Part shown: positions 22,990-34,507 of the stretch, piece by piece
Layout of the letters: the number at the start of each line of letters is the position of its first letter
Position numbering within the stretch: the stretch's first letter is position 1
NCBI GenBank assembly: GCA_025716815.1
Contig: JAIXMN010000031.1
Span: 1 to 64,000 of the forward strand
Direction: 5' to 3'
Origin: Dichotomocladium elegans
Taxonomy: Eukaryota > Mucoromycota > Mucoromycetes > Mucorales > Lichtheimiaceae
Length of the DNA: 64,000 nt
The notes under the pieces: model-generated
Seen by the model: the letters and a program-made list of their open reading frames with translations, nothing else
Database searches by the model: none
Told to the model about the DNA's origin: nothing
Made by a program: the position numbers and the translations under genes

Positions 22990-25635
22990 ATGCTTGCGGC
23001 TCTAGCCATTTTGTTGCTGATTGCGCCTATCTTCGCACATGCATTCTACGTCCCTGGTGTAATGCCAAAAGCATATCACGTGAATGACGTCGTTCCACTT
23101 CAAGTCAACAAGATTATCTCAGAGATCACGCAATTGCCATTTGCTTACGGAGACCTGCCATTCGTCTGTATTCCTCAAGATGGGAAGAAACTCATTGTGC
23201 TCAATCTGGGCGAGGTGCTCAAAGGCGATCGATTAATGAACAGTGATTATAAGGTACGGAAAGACATCTCCTGGTGGCACAGAGAAAAGTGCCGTTTTGT
23301 CCTACTGCTCCCTTGTTTATGCATAATATGTATGCGAAGCTCATTGTAGGACACAATACCCATTGTCAGCAACTTTGCACTGTGTCGGTGTCTGCTGAGG
23401 AGTCCGCTCAAGCAAAAGAATTGATTGAGAAAGATTACAATGTGGAATGGTAAAGGAGACGACGAAGAAGAAGAGTGACTGTCATAACCGATACCTACAT
23501 ATGATGAAGGATCGTTGACAATTTGCCGGGTGCAACCGTGCTACAAGCAAATAATTCCGCGGACCACTCTGCAATATCACTTTTGCCATATTTTGCGTTA
23601 GGCATCCATAAGGTATATCCATCATGGCGTCGTTTGAGCATGATGGAAAATCCCTCTAAGTTATGTCGAGTGTGTCTATAGGACGGCAAGGCTTACATTC
23701 ACAATCACGCACTTTTGCAAATACTCTACGAGACGACCACAAAGGACGAGAAATTAATTGTGGGCTTTGAAGTCTATCCCGCATCGTAATGTCTAATCGA
23801 GATAAACGTCTACATGATCCTGATCGATGCGCAAATCATGTAGTTATGCTGATCCTAAATCCTGCGAAAAAGAAGATCAGCCCATGAAGGAAGTTGGGGC
23901 TGGTAAGACATCCATCACATACACCTATTCGGTGATCTGGAAAGAGGTCAGTTGATTAGTGAGGGGGTGAAACAAAGAAAACAAGAGCTGGATAAAGAGA
24001 TATGCTTTTCTAACTCTTCTTGTGCCTCCAGACCAAATCGATTTCATGGGCATTGCGCTGGGAGCGTTATCTAAAGATTGTCGAACCTCGGATCCACTGG
24101 TTCTCCATCAGCAACTCATTGGTAATCACATTGTTCTTGACCAGCATGACCGGAATGATCATGGTACGCACTCTTAAGCGTGATATAAGAGCCTACAATA
24201 CCGATGAGGATGAAATGGTGGTAAGTACAGTTGTCAATGCTAACGTACGCAGCGTTCTTTAAAAGCTCTGCTAATGGGCTTACTAACAGGCTATGGATGA
24301 GGACTCGATTGGCTGGAAGTTGTGTCACGGCGATGTCTTTCGTCCTCCCAAATATATGCTATTACTTGCGCCCTTGCTTGGCTCTGGGGCTCAGTGTCTT
24401 GTCATGGTGGTCGCGACACTTGGTATGTCTGAACTCCTGGGTTGGTATATGTGTAGAAGGACTCAATTGCGTATGCAGTTTTATCCATACTGGGTCTTTT
24501 GAATCCGTCGGTGCGTGGTGGATGGATATCTTATGGAGTTGGTTTCTACGTTGTTGCGGGGTAAATCAAATTTGTCTCTGCAGAAGGGCATGAACATACT
24601 AATCCTTTTAAATACAAGATGTGTTGCGGGTTATTACAGTTCACGAATCTATAAGATCATGGAGGGTCAACAATGGCTTAGGAACACAATTCTGGTAAGT
24701 TTATTAGGCTGGTGTGCCAGGGGGTTTGCTCTGACTTAAAACTGGCGATAGACAACAACATTAGTTCCTTCCATTCTGTACATGATCGTCTTCGTTCTGG
24801 ACTTGTTCGTGTGGGCTCAGCAATCGTCATCTGCCATACCTTTTGGGACATTCTTTGCGTTAATCGTCATGTGGTTCGGTGTGTCAACACCACTGGTTTT
24901 TGCGGGTGCAGTAGTTGGCGCAAAACGGCCCGTTCCGGATAACCCGGTGCGGACTCACCAAATCCCGCGTCAGATCCCAGACCAACCCTGGTATCTCCAA
25001 CTGCCTGTGTGTATGGCGATAGGCGGTCTGGTGCCGTTCGCAGTTATCTTCATCGAAGTTCTTTTCCTCTTCAAGTCAATCTGGAGTGACCAATACTACT
25101 ACATGTTTGGATTCCTGGCTCTTGCTTTTTTTATTCTAGTGATCACGACCGTCGAGACTGCGATTATGATCACCTATTTCACATTATGCAACGAGGTAAT
25201 GCAAAAGATGACTTGGCAGCGTACAATGTTGTATATCCATGTTGCGTTTTCGTTTGTTTGTTCATCATAGGACTATCGGTGGTGGTGGAGATCGTTTGCA
25301 GTTTCTGCGTCGTCTGGGATCTATGTCTTTGCGTAAGGGCTACACGGCGGTGTACGCGAAAAAAGAAAAGAAGAACGGTTCTACTGACCTGTTTCATTCA
25401 TCTGAAGGTTCTCGATATTCCATTACTTTTCTCAACTCAAGGCGGTTGGATTTACCTCCGGCGTTGTGTATTTTGGTCATACTGTGATGATTTGCATAAT
25501 ATATGGGCTATGCATGGGCACAATCGGCTTTAGTGCTACATTTGCATTTATACGAAAGATCTATGCTGCTGTGAAGGTTGGTGTCAGTCCTGTATAATCG
25601 TTTTACTGCTTCTCACTTTTTCTTAGGTCGATTGA
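22990..25635 (+). CDS. EMP70: TM9SF/EMP70 nonaspanin
   Basis: Thirteen exons: 22990-23253, 23340-23449, 23510-23612, 23682-23785, 23844-23946, 24032-24220, 24290-24422, 24479-24560, 24619-24694, 24752-25195, 25271-25332, 25408-25576, 25627-25635. They total 615 residues, the usual size for the family. A signal peptide (MLAALAILLLIAPIFAHA) is followed by FYVPGV, QLPFAY, GDR and WIVDNLPGA, the lumenal domain hallmarks. TMs begin after HWFSISNSLVI, and SGWKL-type and DYRWWWRSF motifs follow. The protein ends KVD, the C-terminal KXD/E signal known to bind COPI in this family. Its likely role is a Golgi/endosomal polytopic protein in membrane-protein sorting and adhesion. Two apparent frameshifts vanish once the acceptors at 23339 and 25407 are used. 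Confidence 0.95.
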
Positions 25636-26135
25636 ACGAATCATATCTATCTTAAAAGATGAATGCTTGCAGAGGGAAGACATTATCGGATAAAACCAAT
25701 CATATCAGGAGACTTCTGCGCAACATGCATGGTTGGATCGCGAAATTTAGATTCCGCATTAGGATTCTTTATGCCGCTCTGGCGTGAGTGGGTGTGGTAT
25801 TTCCCTTTTTTGCATTGCAGCTTATTCCTGTCTGACGATTGAGAGAGGAGATCCTTGTGCGACAGAGAGAAGTCAGTCATTGAGCCTCCACAATGATTGA
25901 TATCAGATTTCTGTACATGCAGGAGGAGCATTCGACACCTGTTTGCGTACGTATATATAATGTATCAGGGAGAAGCTGTGAAATGTTCCCGATGGGGAAA
26001 AAGAATGCAAATGATCGGTTCTCCTTTCATTCCTCCCAAGCCCAATCAAAGGCCCTCATCCAGTCTCTGCTGCATCTGGTCCTTTTGCCCACCCCCGCTC
26101 CACCTCCGAAACATACACTCTTTTCCAGAACCTGC
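25636..26135. other. Intergenic region
   Basis: This lies downstream of the TM9SF gene and before the transposase relic. I see no gene, RNA or repeat. Confidence 0.5.
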
Positions 26136-27360
26136 CAGTTTTGAAGTCGCAGGATCGCAAAAATACAATCGCGTGATGACAAATCGAATGTCACATGCAC
26201 ACATGGAAAAATGTCGCACAAAAAAAGCTTCACCCTTTCTCTTTTATACAGTTTTACAATCTGAAATGAGCAATCTTTTTTCTGCAAAGATGGCCAAGGC
26301 CATGTCGTTGATGAACATGACTGGTCTGAACCTATGGACTATGTCATTGATGAGGAAATGTACTCACTGCAATCCATTTGTTCTCACATTGAATATCTGC
26401 GTAGCATATCTTGCAAAGATGATTCTGGGCTTGTTGCTACGCACATTCCCAAACAAAAGGAGACAAACATTCGGATGAAAGAAGCGGGTTTCAAGCGCAG
26501 TAACACAGCATACACGGACCAAGGCAAGGTCAGATTTTTCAAATTGATGTTTGAGAAGGTCTTGAGTGCATCAGCTGCTGCAAAACAGCTAGGAATCCAT
26601 GTTCGTTCAGCCCAACGATGGGCATTACAGTACGAAAAGGACCCTGACAGCATTTTTAAGAAACCTAAAGCGAGGGGTCGTTCGCATATTCTCAATGAAG
26701 AGCATTATTTTAGAATGAGTTGATGAGAATCCATCCATTGTCCTAGAGCAACTGATGGAGCAACTTCTCCAGAGATTTGAAGGTCTCAAAGTATCCAAAA
26801 CGACACTCCATCGATTGATGAAAAACAAATGCAACTTGTCATTGAAAATGGCACGGTTTCAGCCTGTAGACAGGAATAGCGATGCAAACATCCAAGAGCG
26901 CCTTGACTGGGTGCGCAGATGGGACACGACCGACATCGACTTTAGAAAAAACCGCGTTTTTCTTGATGAGTCCTGGTTTCATATTAATATAAAACGCAGC
27001 ATGACATGGTCCAAGAAAGGGACTCCTGTAGTGGTCACAAGAGCAAAAGACAACCACAATCTTGGGAGCAATCTTAGCATCAGGCATCATTAAATGTAGC
27101 TTGAGACTCCCGCAGCCACCAACCAAGAAAAGAAAGAGGGCAGGTCAACCGAAAGCTGCGAGCAAAGGAACTGTAACTGGACATTATCTCAGCTTTCGTA
27201 AGGCAACAATGGATGAGATGGATAAGTATGAACATATGAAGGGCCATTATTTGGTAATGAATAATGCATATCTTCCACCTTACTCGCCCGAACCCAATCC
27301 GATTGCGCAGTCTTGTTCAGTTATCAAAAGCAAAGTAAAAGACAATAGGTTCCCCTTGTT
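26136..27360 (+). pseudogene. IS630/mariner-like DDE transposase relic, best copy
   Basis: It starts with a terminal-repeat-like CAGTTTTGAAGTCGCAGG at 26136. Coding blocks follow in several frames: EEMYSLQSIC and YTDQGKVRFFK (26,340-26,550), a helix-turn-helix around AAAKQLGIHVRSAQRWALQY (26,575-26,635), and LKVSKTTLHRLMKN (26,780-26,830). Next come the first catalytic block VFLDESWFHIN (26,958-26,990), GAILASGIIKCS, the second block HYLVMNNA with Asn in place of the catalytic Asp (27,245-27,268), and YLPPYSPEPNPIAQS with the third acidic residue lost (27,270-27,312). Stops and frameshifts near 26,723 and 27,090, plus two missing catalytic residues, make it inactive. Confidence 0.85.
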
Positions 27361-27760
27361 CCAATCTACAATCTTCTAATATTCCCGATCCTCTGTAGGC
27401 AATGATATCAGCCTAACTCTCAAGTGGCTCGAGAGGAGAGGATGTGGGCTTTGGGTGGGACTGTGGTTTGGCTGCACCCACGCAGATCTCCCATGATGGC
27501 TTTGTCGAGGTGCTTTTGTCTTCGTCTGCTTCCCCCCGATGCTTCTGGCGCTGGTGTTGCCGTTGGTCCGTCGTCGTTCCTTCTTCCAACCCTTCAGCCG
27601 CTCTTTCTTTCCTCTCTTCCCCCGTTGTTACCACAATGGTACACCTTGCTATCTTCGGGGTAAGTTAAAGAATAAGATATTTTCTGTTGACTAACGAATA
27701 TCTCTGCGGCCTTCTTTATCCATGCGACATTTATTTTACTTTTTATTTTTGAAAATAAGG
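27356..27760 (+). mobile_element. Fanzor 3-prime module, non-coding or truncated copy
   Basis: The block CTTCGGGGTAAGTTAAAG (27653-27670) is identical to the end of the Fanzor relic (reverse complement of 34508-34525), and the frame reads HLAIFGVS-stop versus HLDTFGVS-stop. Downstream, ATGCGACA and TTTATTTTTGAAAATA also match the sequence after the Fanzor stop (34,420-34,480, minus strand). Upstream, from about 27,356 (TTGTTCCAATCTACAATCTT) onward, it matches 46,560-46,908 on the minus strand. It lacks any RuvC block. It may be an internally deleted derivative carrying the right end of the Fanzor element. Confidence 0.5.
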
Positions 27761-28369
27761 TAATGTGTAACATGAACCGCATTGGCTAGGGAACGAATCT
27801 ACAGATACTTGAAGGGTAGTGTTCCATCCACACTGGATAGACATATGTATCAATTGCCAAGGGAAGGGATGCGTTTGCTAGAGCGAGCTATCCGTCAAGG
27901 TCGGCGAGGTGACACGAGCGTGGGGATGGACAGTGCGGGTGATACGTTCCAGGTTTTTGCAGGAGACAAGCAAATGGTGCCGTTCGTGCAGGAAGATGTT
28001 GGCTCTGTGGAGCGTGTTACAGAGAAGAACACGTTCCCGAATATGATAGGATGGCTTGTCGAGTTTTTTGCAGGTTAGCCATTGGGTTTTGGACGCCAAC
28101 TGACGGGGGCTGAGTGGGTGGGTCTGGGGGTCCCACATGAGGCGAAATGGGGGATATGGAAGAATCAAGAAGACCGGGTGGGGGAGGAAAGGAGAGAGCG
28201 TGCTTTCTGTTTCTTTATGGAGGATCCAAATGCCGAGACAAAACGGTTTAAGGATCATCGATTGCCAACAAACACACCCCAAACGAGACACAGCACACGT
28301 GTGGGGAGAGAGGATGTAGGGAAAAGCGGAAGCCAATCAGATCAAGACAAACAAAAGAGGTGATCTTTT
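27761..28369. other. Intergenic region
   Basis: ORFs are open on both strands (27782-28078, 27878-28336, 28082-28363), but none has a recognisable motif or splice partner. It lies just downstream of the PHO85 stop and probably holds its 3-prime region. Confidence 0.4.
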
Positions 28370-29302
28370 TTATTCAAAATGCTGCTGTTGCTGCTGCATA
28401 TACCTGACTTCGTTGAAATAAGGGTGGTTGATGGCCTCCTTTGCGGATATCCTCAGCTGGGGTTGGTACTGGAGCATGCGCGACAAGAGGTCGATGCCCA
28501 TCGCATCCACGTTGGGGAGGATGGCACTGAGTCGCTGGGGTGGGTAGACGGTCTGGTTGGGTTTGTACTCTGGCAGCTGCGAAACGCCTGGCCAGGTCTG
28601 CTCGGTAGGCGTGCCCATCATCCGAAAGATCTTCTGCAGCTGGTCGTCGTTCGTCGTGCCGGGGAACAAGGGTCGTCCGGTGTACATCTCGGCCATGATG
28701 CAGCCCGCCGACCAGATATCGATCGAAGTCGAATACATCCGCGAGCCGAGCAGGACGTCGGGTGCCCGATACCACAATGTGACCACCTCATTCGAGAACG
28801 TATTCACTGGAATGCCAAACGCGCGTGCCAGCCCAAAGTCGCCGAGCTTGAGCTCCATCCGCTTGTTCGTCAACAGATTCTGAGGCTTCAGGTCACGGTG
28901 TAGCACTCGATTTTCGTGACAGTACGCGATGCCCTTGAGGAGCTGCAACATGAACGACTTGATGAGCGTCGTTTCAAGCGCAGTGTGTCCTGCCCGTGCA
29001 GTCGAGTCCATCATTTTCTTCAAATCCTGATCCATATACTCAAAAATCAGAATCAATTTGCTCTCTGTGTGAATGACATCCAGCAGTCGTAGAATGTTGG
29101 GGTGTTTCAGCTCTTTCATCAACGAAATCTCGCGAATGGCAGTCGACGGCGCTCCTTCCTCCGGATCGAGATGGATCTCCTTGAGCGCCACAAGCTCGCC
29201 GCTCATTCGACTCTTTCCCTTGTATACTGTTGCATAAGTACCTTCGCCTAACTTTTCAAGGCGAGTGTATCGTTGGTCGGGTGTTGCACCAGCGGCTGAC
29301 AT
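28370..29302 (-). CDS. PHO85: Cyclin-dependent kinase, Pho85/CDK5 type
   Basis: A single uninterrupted frame of 310 codons encodes a full kinase. The glycine loop is [11 protein letters not shown] (residues about 18-28). The catalytic Lys is in VALKEIHLD, and the exact PSTAIRE helix is preceded by [12 protein letters not shown] is the catalytic loop, GDFGLAR the metal site, and [14 protein letters not shown] the activation segment and P+1 loop. [22 protein letters not shown] is typical of Pho85 rather than Cdc28. Pho85 pairs with many cyclins to control phosphate sensing, glycogen and cell-cycle entry in yeast; the role here is inferred from the family. The C-terminal Gln run is lineage-specific. 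It has no intron, unlike most neighbours. Confidence 0.96.
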   Translation of the reverse strand: MSAAGATPDQRYTRLEKLGEGTYATVYKGKSRMSGELVALKEIHLDPEEGAPSTAIREISLMKELKHPNILRLLDVIHTESKLILIFEYMDQDLKKMMDSTARAGHTALETTLIKSFMLQLLKGIAYCHENRVLHRDLKPQNLLTNKRMELKLGDFGLARAFGIPVNTFSNEVVTLWYRAPDVLLGSRMYSTSIDIWSAGCIMAEMYTGRPLFPGTTNDDQLQKIFRMMGTPTEQTWPGVSQLPEYKPNQTVYPPQRLSAILPNVDAMGIDLLSRMLQYQPQLRISAKEAINHPYFNEVRYMQQQQQHFE

Positions 29303-29672
29303 GGTATATATTATGAGCAGGCCTGGGTGTATGTGTGTGTGTGTATGTTTATATACGTGAGTGTGTGTACTGGTGAGGTAGAGGGGAAGAAAAAAAAAGA
29401 ACTATATGGAGACAATGCCAAGCAAAGGGGGTGGTGGCCCTCGCGCAGCACGTACACGGCGTTCCCCCTTTCCTCCCACACACCCCCCAACCCCGTATAT
29501 TCATGTGTATCGCAGCAAGAGCGGGCAAACATCCGGAATTTTAAAATCACTACATCCAGGTTCTCGGGTGTTTTCATACAATTTGATCGGACCTCCAAGA
29601 ATGTTCCCAGCATGGTTTGCCTCATTTTCTTATTTCAAAGAGCACAGTACAATGGCTTTTCTTCATCAATCC

Positions 29673-32506
29673 TTATTCCAGACGAGATAAGAGCTGTAAC
29701 GCTTCGCGCTGAAGTTCAGCATCACCTGGATCTATCGATGGCCGGAGAATAGGTGCTAAAATGCGGTTCATGACAACGTTGCCAAGTGATTTCAGAACGT
29801 CCTTAGGAAGATAGCGTCGCCAGACATGGAGCGTTTTGAGATACTGTTGATATAAAAAAGTCATCAGCAAACGCTTCTGTCTGATTGTGTTCTTTAAAAG
29901 AGATAACACGCACTTTGCATTGCCGCCAAAAGAAGCGGACTTTAGAATCGTTCGTCGTGTGGACAATGACCGTATCCATCAGATCTGCGTATGGTTTCAG
30001 CTGTTTATCGATGGTGTCTTCCACAGCAGCCATGAGATCCTAAAGAAGAAGGGAGCAACTTTAGTTAATCACAAAACCAGCAATGGGCATGAAACAGTAT
30101 AAAACTCACTTGGTATGCCCTGTCTTGTTTTTCGACGTAATAAGAAATCTGCTCAACCGCTTGAGCCGCATTGCGCATTTCCGTCATGGACGCTATATTA
30201 AGAGTGCCCAGAAGGCCTTTGAACCTCTTCACCAATATCTTTTCAACCACCTTATTCAGCAGCTCAGTATCTGCATCATCGCCAGCTTCGGATGTGATGC
30301 CGTATTCCGAGAGGATTTTGTGCCACCGCATCGTGTCAAACTCCACCGGGTCCGAAAATGGATCCCATGCCACCAGTTCACAGCGGATATAAAATTCAAA
30401 GGCGCCCGGCAAGCTAAGACTACCAAACGCCTTTGCGTAGTCGTCGTAAAATCGCGTTTTCCACGCTTCAAATTTGTCTTTGACAGCATCCAGAGATTCG
30501 AACTCATCTCCCACATCGTCCAATATGTTTTCCAGCTTTTCAGATTGAATTGCCTCTGGTAAAAAAGGAGAACAATGTCAACTCGCATTCGCCATAGTAT
30601 TTCCTCTTCATTACGTACCTAGTTTGGCATCACGCTGCTCTAGCCATTCCTCACTCATTTCGTCGTCAGACCACAAGCCCTGCTCTCGTATAGCATCGGA
30701 TGGATCAAGATCCATAAAGTCTTCTCGTGATGCTATTCGCTTCTGCCGCTCGGTTTTCCGTCGTTGCCGTGCGCTCTCAGAATCCCTCAGCTCACGGACC
30801 CGGCCGAACTCATCCACGCCTTCCTGATGCTCTTGATACTCGTCTTCTCGTTTAAGTGCGTTTTCTGGAACACGCGCAAAGTCTCTCAAATCATCAATGT
30901 CATCCTCCCAGCGACGTTTCACGACGACTTCATGGCGTGTAGCAATGATGTCGCGAGCTTCTTTTTCCAAGGCTTCCAAATCAGGAAACTACAAGTGTAT
31001 TATTACTTAATATCCATAAAAGACTTCGCTTTTTCAGTTCTTTGTCTTTTACCTTGGCATCTAGAAATTCACCAAGATCGTTGACGTATGATGCAAGTTG
31101 CTGGAAGTAATCGTATCGCTCGCCATTGCGTAATAATTCGTTGCTCATGTCTAATTCTGCGGTTTCCATGTTTTCTATCTTCTTCCTGATCTGTTCCATT
31201 TGTGCATCATATTCTTGTATGTTGTGGTTCAAATCGTTTGCATCGGCATTTAACTTCTGCAGCGTCTCATCGAGTGAAGGAATAGAGGATGGATTCGGGA
31301 CTAATATTCGCGATTTTTAGAGGAACAATCCAAACGATGAATGCCTCCATACTGCTTTCTTTTACCAGGTGCTGGTTGATAGCCGGGAGGTACAGCGAAT
31401 GGATCGCGTTCGGCGTCATCCATTCGTTTTATTCGAACACCTCCGTGGCGGATCAGTTCGCTTTCCCATCGCTCGATATCCTCCATTTGATCATCATCAT
31501 CGCCTTCGGCCTCAGCGATCATTTCGCGTGCATTGGCCAGCCGCTCTGCTTCCAACTTGCGGGCTGCGCTCTTGTTTAGCGTCACTCGCTCACCAACGTA
31601 CTGTTCGTATTCTATACCCAATGCCATCAATTCTCCATTCGTCCAGTCAGTACTTCTCGATTAGTTTTTTGACACCGACCTCCTTCACCGTCATCACCGA
31701 TTTCATCTTCCTCCCGTACAAGTCGTGAATGTTCCTTTGACTATCAAACCATTGTAGATGAGTTCCCCGTGTTGCGCCCTGCTTTTGCTTTTTGTATTTG
31801 GAAACAGTCGTCGCGCAAATCTTACATCGTCCAGTGCAACAAAATCGTCTTCTTCCTCATGAACGACAATGCCCCTTCGCATCTGCTCTCGTTTCTTTTT
31901 CGCTGCGTGGATCGCGTCTGCGCTGGGTATGCTGGTAGAGCCGATCTGCGCTTTCATCAGACCAGGAAACTTTTCCACTAACAGAGCGTCGTCGCTTTGC
32001 AGTGTGGAAGTCGTTCCGAGATTGGTCGGCAGGCTAGGCGTGTCTTTACGTAGCGACTCGAGCATCTCTGTTGTATACGATGGCGATGATGCCAAGGGAT
32101 CCGGGGCTGCGAGCGAATGCCCTGAGGCTATCCGACGACTCGCTTTGCTCTTTTTGACCTTGAAGGCCTCTCCATCGGTTTCTTCCTATAGTGTGCATGA
32201 TGGACTTGATGGTAAGAAGCGAGGTAGCGAGCGAGCGAGCGAGCATCATTTTCGTGCGCATTGCATGTTCACCTCTTGATCGAAGCTGAGACCGAGCGAT
32301 CGCGGTGCGGGCGATTTCTTTTTTTTCTCGATTTTGGTATGCGCGACGACGCTAACTAGGCAGAACAACACATTACTAAGACGGGAAAAGGGTGGGGAGG
32401 GGTATATTAGCGCGCAGGACATACCGGACTCGACCTCGTCGTCTTCATTGTCGCTCGTTTGGATTTTGCGCCGAATATTCTTTGTACGTGTCACTTTCTT
32501 GAACAT
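29673..32506 (-). CDS. PAXBP1: PAXBP1/GCFC-domain protein (GC-rich sequence DNA-binding factor)
   Basis: Ten exons: 32425-32506, 32273-32355, 31826-32185, 31680-31740, 31366-31632, 31053-31300, 30619-30988, 30110-30555, 29914-30039, 29673-29843. They give 737 residues from MFKKVTRTKN (an ATG six bases upstream would add two). Hallmarks are the short basic start followed by acidic stretches, SRLVREEDEIGDDGEG, GIEYEQYV, a coiled coil around residues 280-370 (QMEQIRKKIENME), EDFMDLDPSDAI, and a C-terminal GCFC domain (WDPFSDP, RFFWRQCK, LPKDVLKSL). The family works in pre-mRNA splicing and spliceosome disassembly contexts and, in animals, as a Pax3/7 cofactor. All junctions keep frame. It shares a 312-bp divergent promoter region with the taspase gene. 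Confidence 0.93.
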
Positions 32507-32818
32507 TTTCACAGAATGAGAAAGACACAGGGGAATGCAAAAAGACGGAAAAGAATATAAAATAAAAAAATCGTGCTGCGAAGCATTAATCTTATCTCAG
32601 CCACTGTCTGTTCCTTCCGGGTTATGATTGCACCTGTTTAAAGGCCTGTAACCCAATGGCCCTGTCCCTCCCCAATTTATCATATCCGTGAAGATAAACA
32701 ATTATCAGGATGAAGGGGGAGGCGGTGCTTTTATCAGCTCCGTGGAGAATGGACTATAAAAAAATATCGGCTTGTCTGTTGCTCTTTCTGTGGCAAACGA
32801 ATCCTTGTGACACCCAAA
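32507..32818. promoter_or_regulatory. Divergent promoter region, PAXBP1 and TASP1 homologues
   Basis: 312 bp separates the two start codons. I see no diagnostic element I would name. Confidence 0.4.
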
Positions 32819-34358
32819 ATGTTTATCGCTGTTCACGTTGGTGCAGGTCTGAGGCCATAAGAATTTGCAATGGTGCCATTCTCAACGTCTTTTTCAAGGT
32901 CACCTCTCCCGATCGAAGGAAGTACGGTACAAGGCAGCCCTTACAAAGTAAGAACATATTGGCTATGCTCAATGGGCAACTGCTCACATTGCACTTGGCG
33001 TCTGATGAGCTTTCTCCAGGGCCTGCGAAGAGGGTATGGCTGAGCTGAAACGAAGAAAAGGAGCTTTGGATGCCGTAGGATGTGCTATTCGGGTATTAGA
33101 GGACGATCCAGTGACCAACGCGGGTGAGTATGGCCTCTTTCTCTTTTGTAGTAATAAAAGATAAAGACGGAATTATTCATCTTTTGCTAGGTACCGGCTC
33201 AAACCTATCGCTCCACGGCACGGTTGAGTGTGACGCAAGTATTATGGATGGAAAAACGGGGGGATACGGTGCAGTCGGCGCAGCCGGGGGGATCAAGAAC
33301 CCTATTCTTGCAGCAAAGCAAATGGCCGAAGAATCGACAGGGTTGCTTCCGCTTGGCCGGGTACCGCCCATGTTATTGACGGGCCAGGGTGCGTCCGATT
33401 GGGCTAAGCAGCGAGGTCTGCAAGTGGATGAAAACCTAATCACTCAAGAAGCATTTGATACGTACATTCGCCACATGGAAATGCTAGCGGAGGTCAATGA
33501 TACAGTGGGTGCTATCGCAGTGGATGCAGAGGGCCATGTAGCAGCAGGTGTCAGCAGTGGTGGGATTTCCCTCAAATATCCCGGCAGAGTGGGTGAGGTA
33601 AGTACCATTCGGACAGGAGCGAACGTTTTTCAACTGGATCCTTCATCCCTCGATGTCAGGCGGCTATGTATGGGTGTGGGTGCTGGGCAGAAGAAGAGCA
33701 GGATGCCACCACAGGCATTGCATGCAGCACGTCAGGTAGATTATGAACCTGGTTTTCCTGTCATTGTTCTTTGTAATTTACCATTTCTCGGTAGGCACTG
33801 GCGAACAGATCATGCGGACAATGATCACTAGCAAATGTGTCGATCAAATGCGCAGGGAAGATGATATCCAGCATGCTTTGGTTAGCACTCTACAGAGCCA
33901 CTTCTTAGGTAAACGGGAATCCAAGGGGGCGGCTGTGGAACTATATGCTGTTCTTAACCAAGCTTCCATGAAGAGTCGCCTTTATTAAAAATGTACGATG
34001 AGAAATCCGTTGGAATGATCATGCTCCGGACGGACAAGGGATCTCGGAGTAAGTACATGGATCTGCGCGCAAAAGAAACGGCATGTTCTAAATTGAATGC
34101 AGGGACTGAGTTTTGGTATCTGCACGCAACAGAGAGCATGGTGGGTATTGGTTATCTTTGTCAAGATCGTCTTGCTCACCCAACAAGTTTTAGGGGATCG
34201 GCTTCATGTCAGAGAAGACAAAAAAACCAAATGTATGTCCTCGTTAATTACTTGCCAGGGCTGCAGCTCATAAGGACTTTGTCAACCTTCCATAGACAAT
34301 TATTTCTCGGAAAATGGCGGATGAGCCTATTGTATCTTCAGGATGGCTTATCCGATAA
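32819..34358 (+). CDS. TASP1: Taspase-1-type threonine aspartase
   Basis: Ten exons: 32819-32846, 32899-32947, 33020-33123, 33191-33597, 33660-33735, 33795-33908, 33974-34048, 34103-34140, 34194-34232, 34296-34358. They give 330 residues. The N-terminus reads MFIAVHVGAG. DDPVTNAGTGSNL and ECDASIMDG follow, then the self-cleavage and active-site block DTVGAIAVD with the nucleophile Thr at about residue 165, then VSSGGISLKYPGRVG, GCGCWAE, STSGTGE and ATESMGIGFMS. These are the taspase-specific motifs of the N-terminal nucleophile asparaginase superfamily. Taspase-1 cleaves after Asp in animal MLL and TFIIA; a substrate in this fungus is unknown. It is shorter than the human enzyme (420), lacking most of the linker before the active Thr. 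All introns are GT-AG. Confidence 0.94.
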
Positions 34359-34419
34359 ATGCGTACGGCACGAATAGGTTCTCACTTTATTCGACTAGTT
34401 AAGTTCCATATATTGTATT

Positions 34420-34507
34420 TTCAAAAATAAATTTCGCAAGTGGGGAAAAATTATGTCGCATAAAAAATAAATAAATGGCGTATCAAAATATTATCCTTTT
34501 CCCAACA
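34420..34507 (-). other. Fanzor 3-prime end region
   Basis: AT-rich sequence directly after the Fanzor stop shares ATGCGACA and AAATTTATTTTTGAAAATA with 27,720-27,760. The second of these is also shared with 46,570-46,600. In TnpB and Fanzor loci the guide (omega) RNA comes from the 3-prime end of the gene and the element right end, so this is where one would look. No RNA structure was computed. Confidence 0.35.

Noticed and set aside
23254..23349. Frameshift in the TM9SF gene between exons 1 and 2
   Set aside because: Using the acceptor at 23339 (TGCGAAG) instead of the later TTGTAG restores the frame and the expected Cys-containing motif.
25333..25480. Frameshift near the TM9SF C-terminus
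   Set aside because: Reading exon 12 from 25408 in the correct phase gives FSIFHYFSQLKAVGF, continuous to KVD.
28379..28903. 174-codon plus-strand ORF
   Set aside because: It is the antisense shadow of the PHO85 coding sequence.
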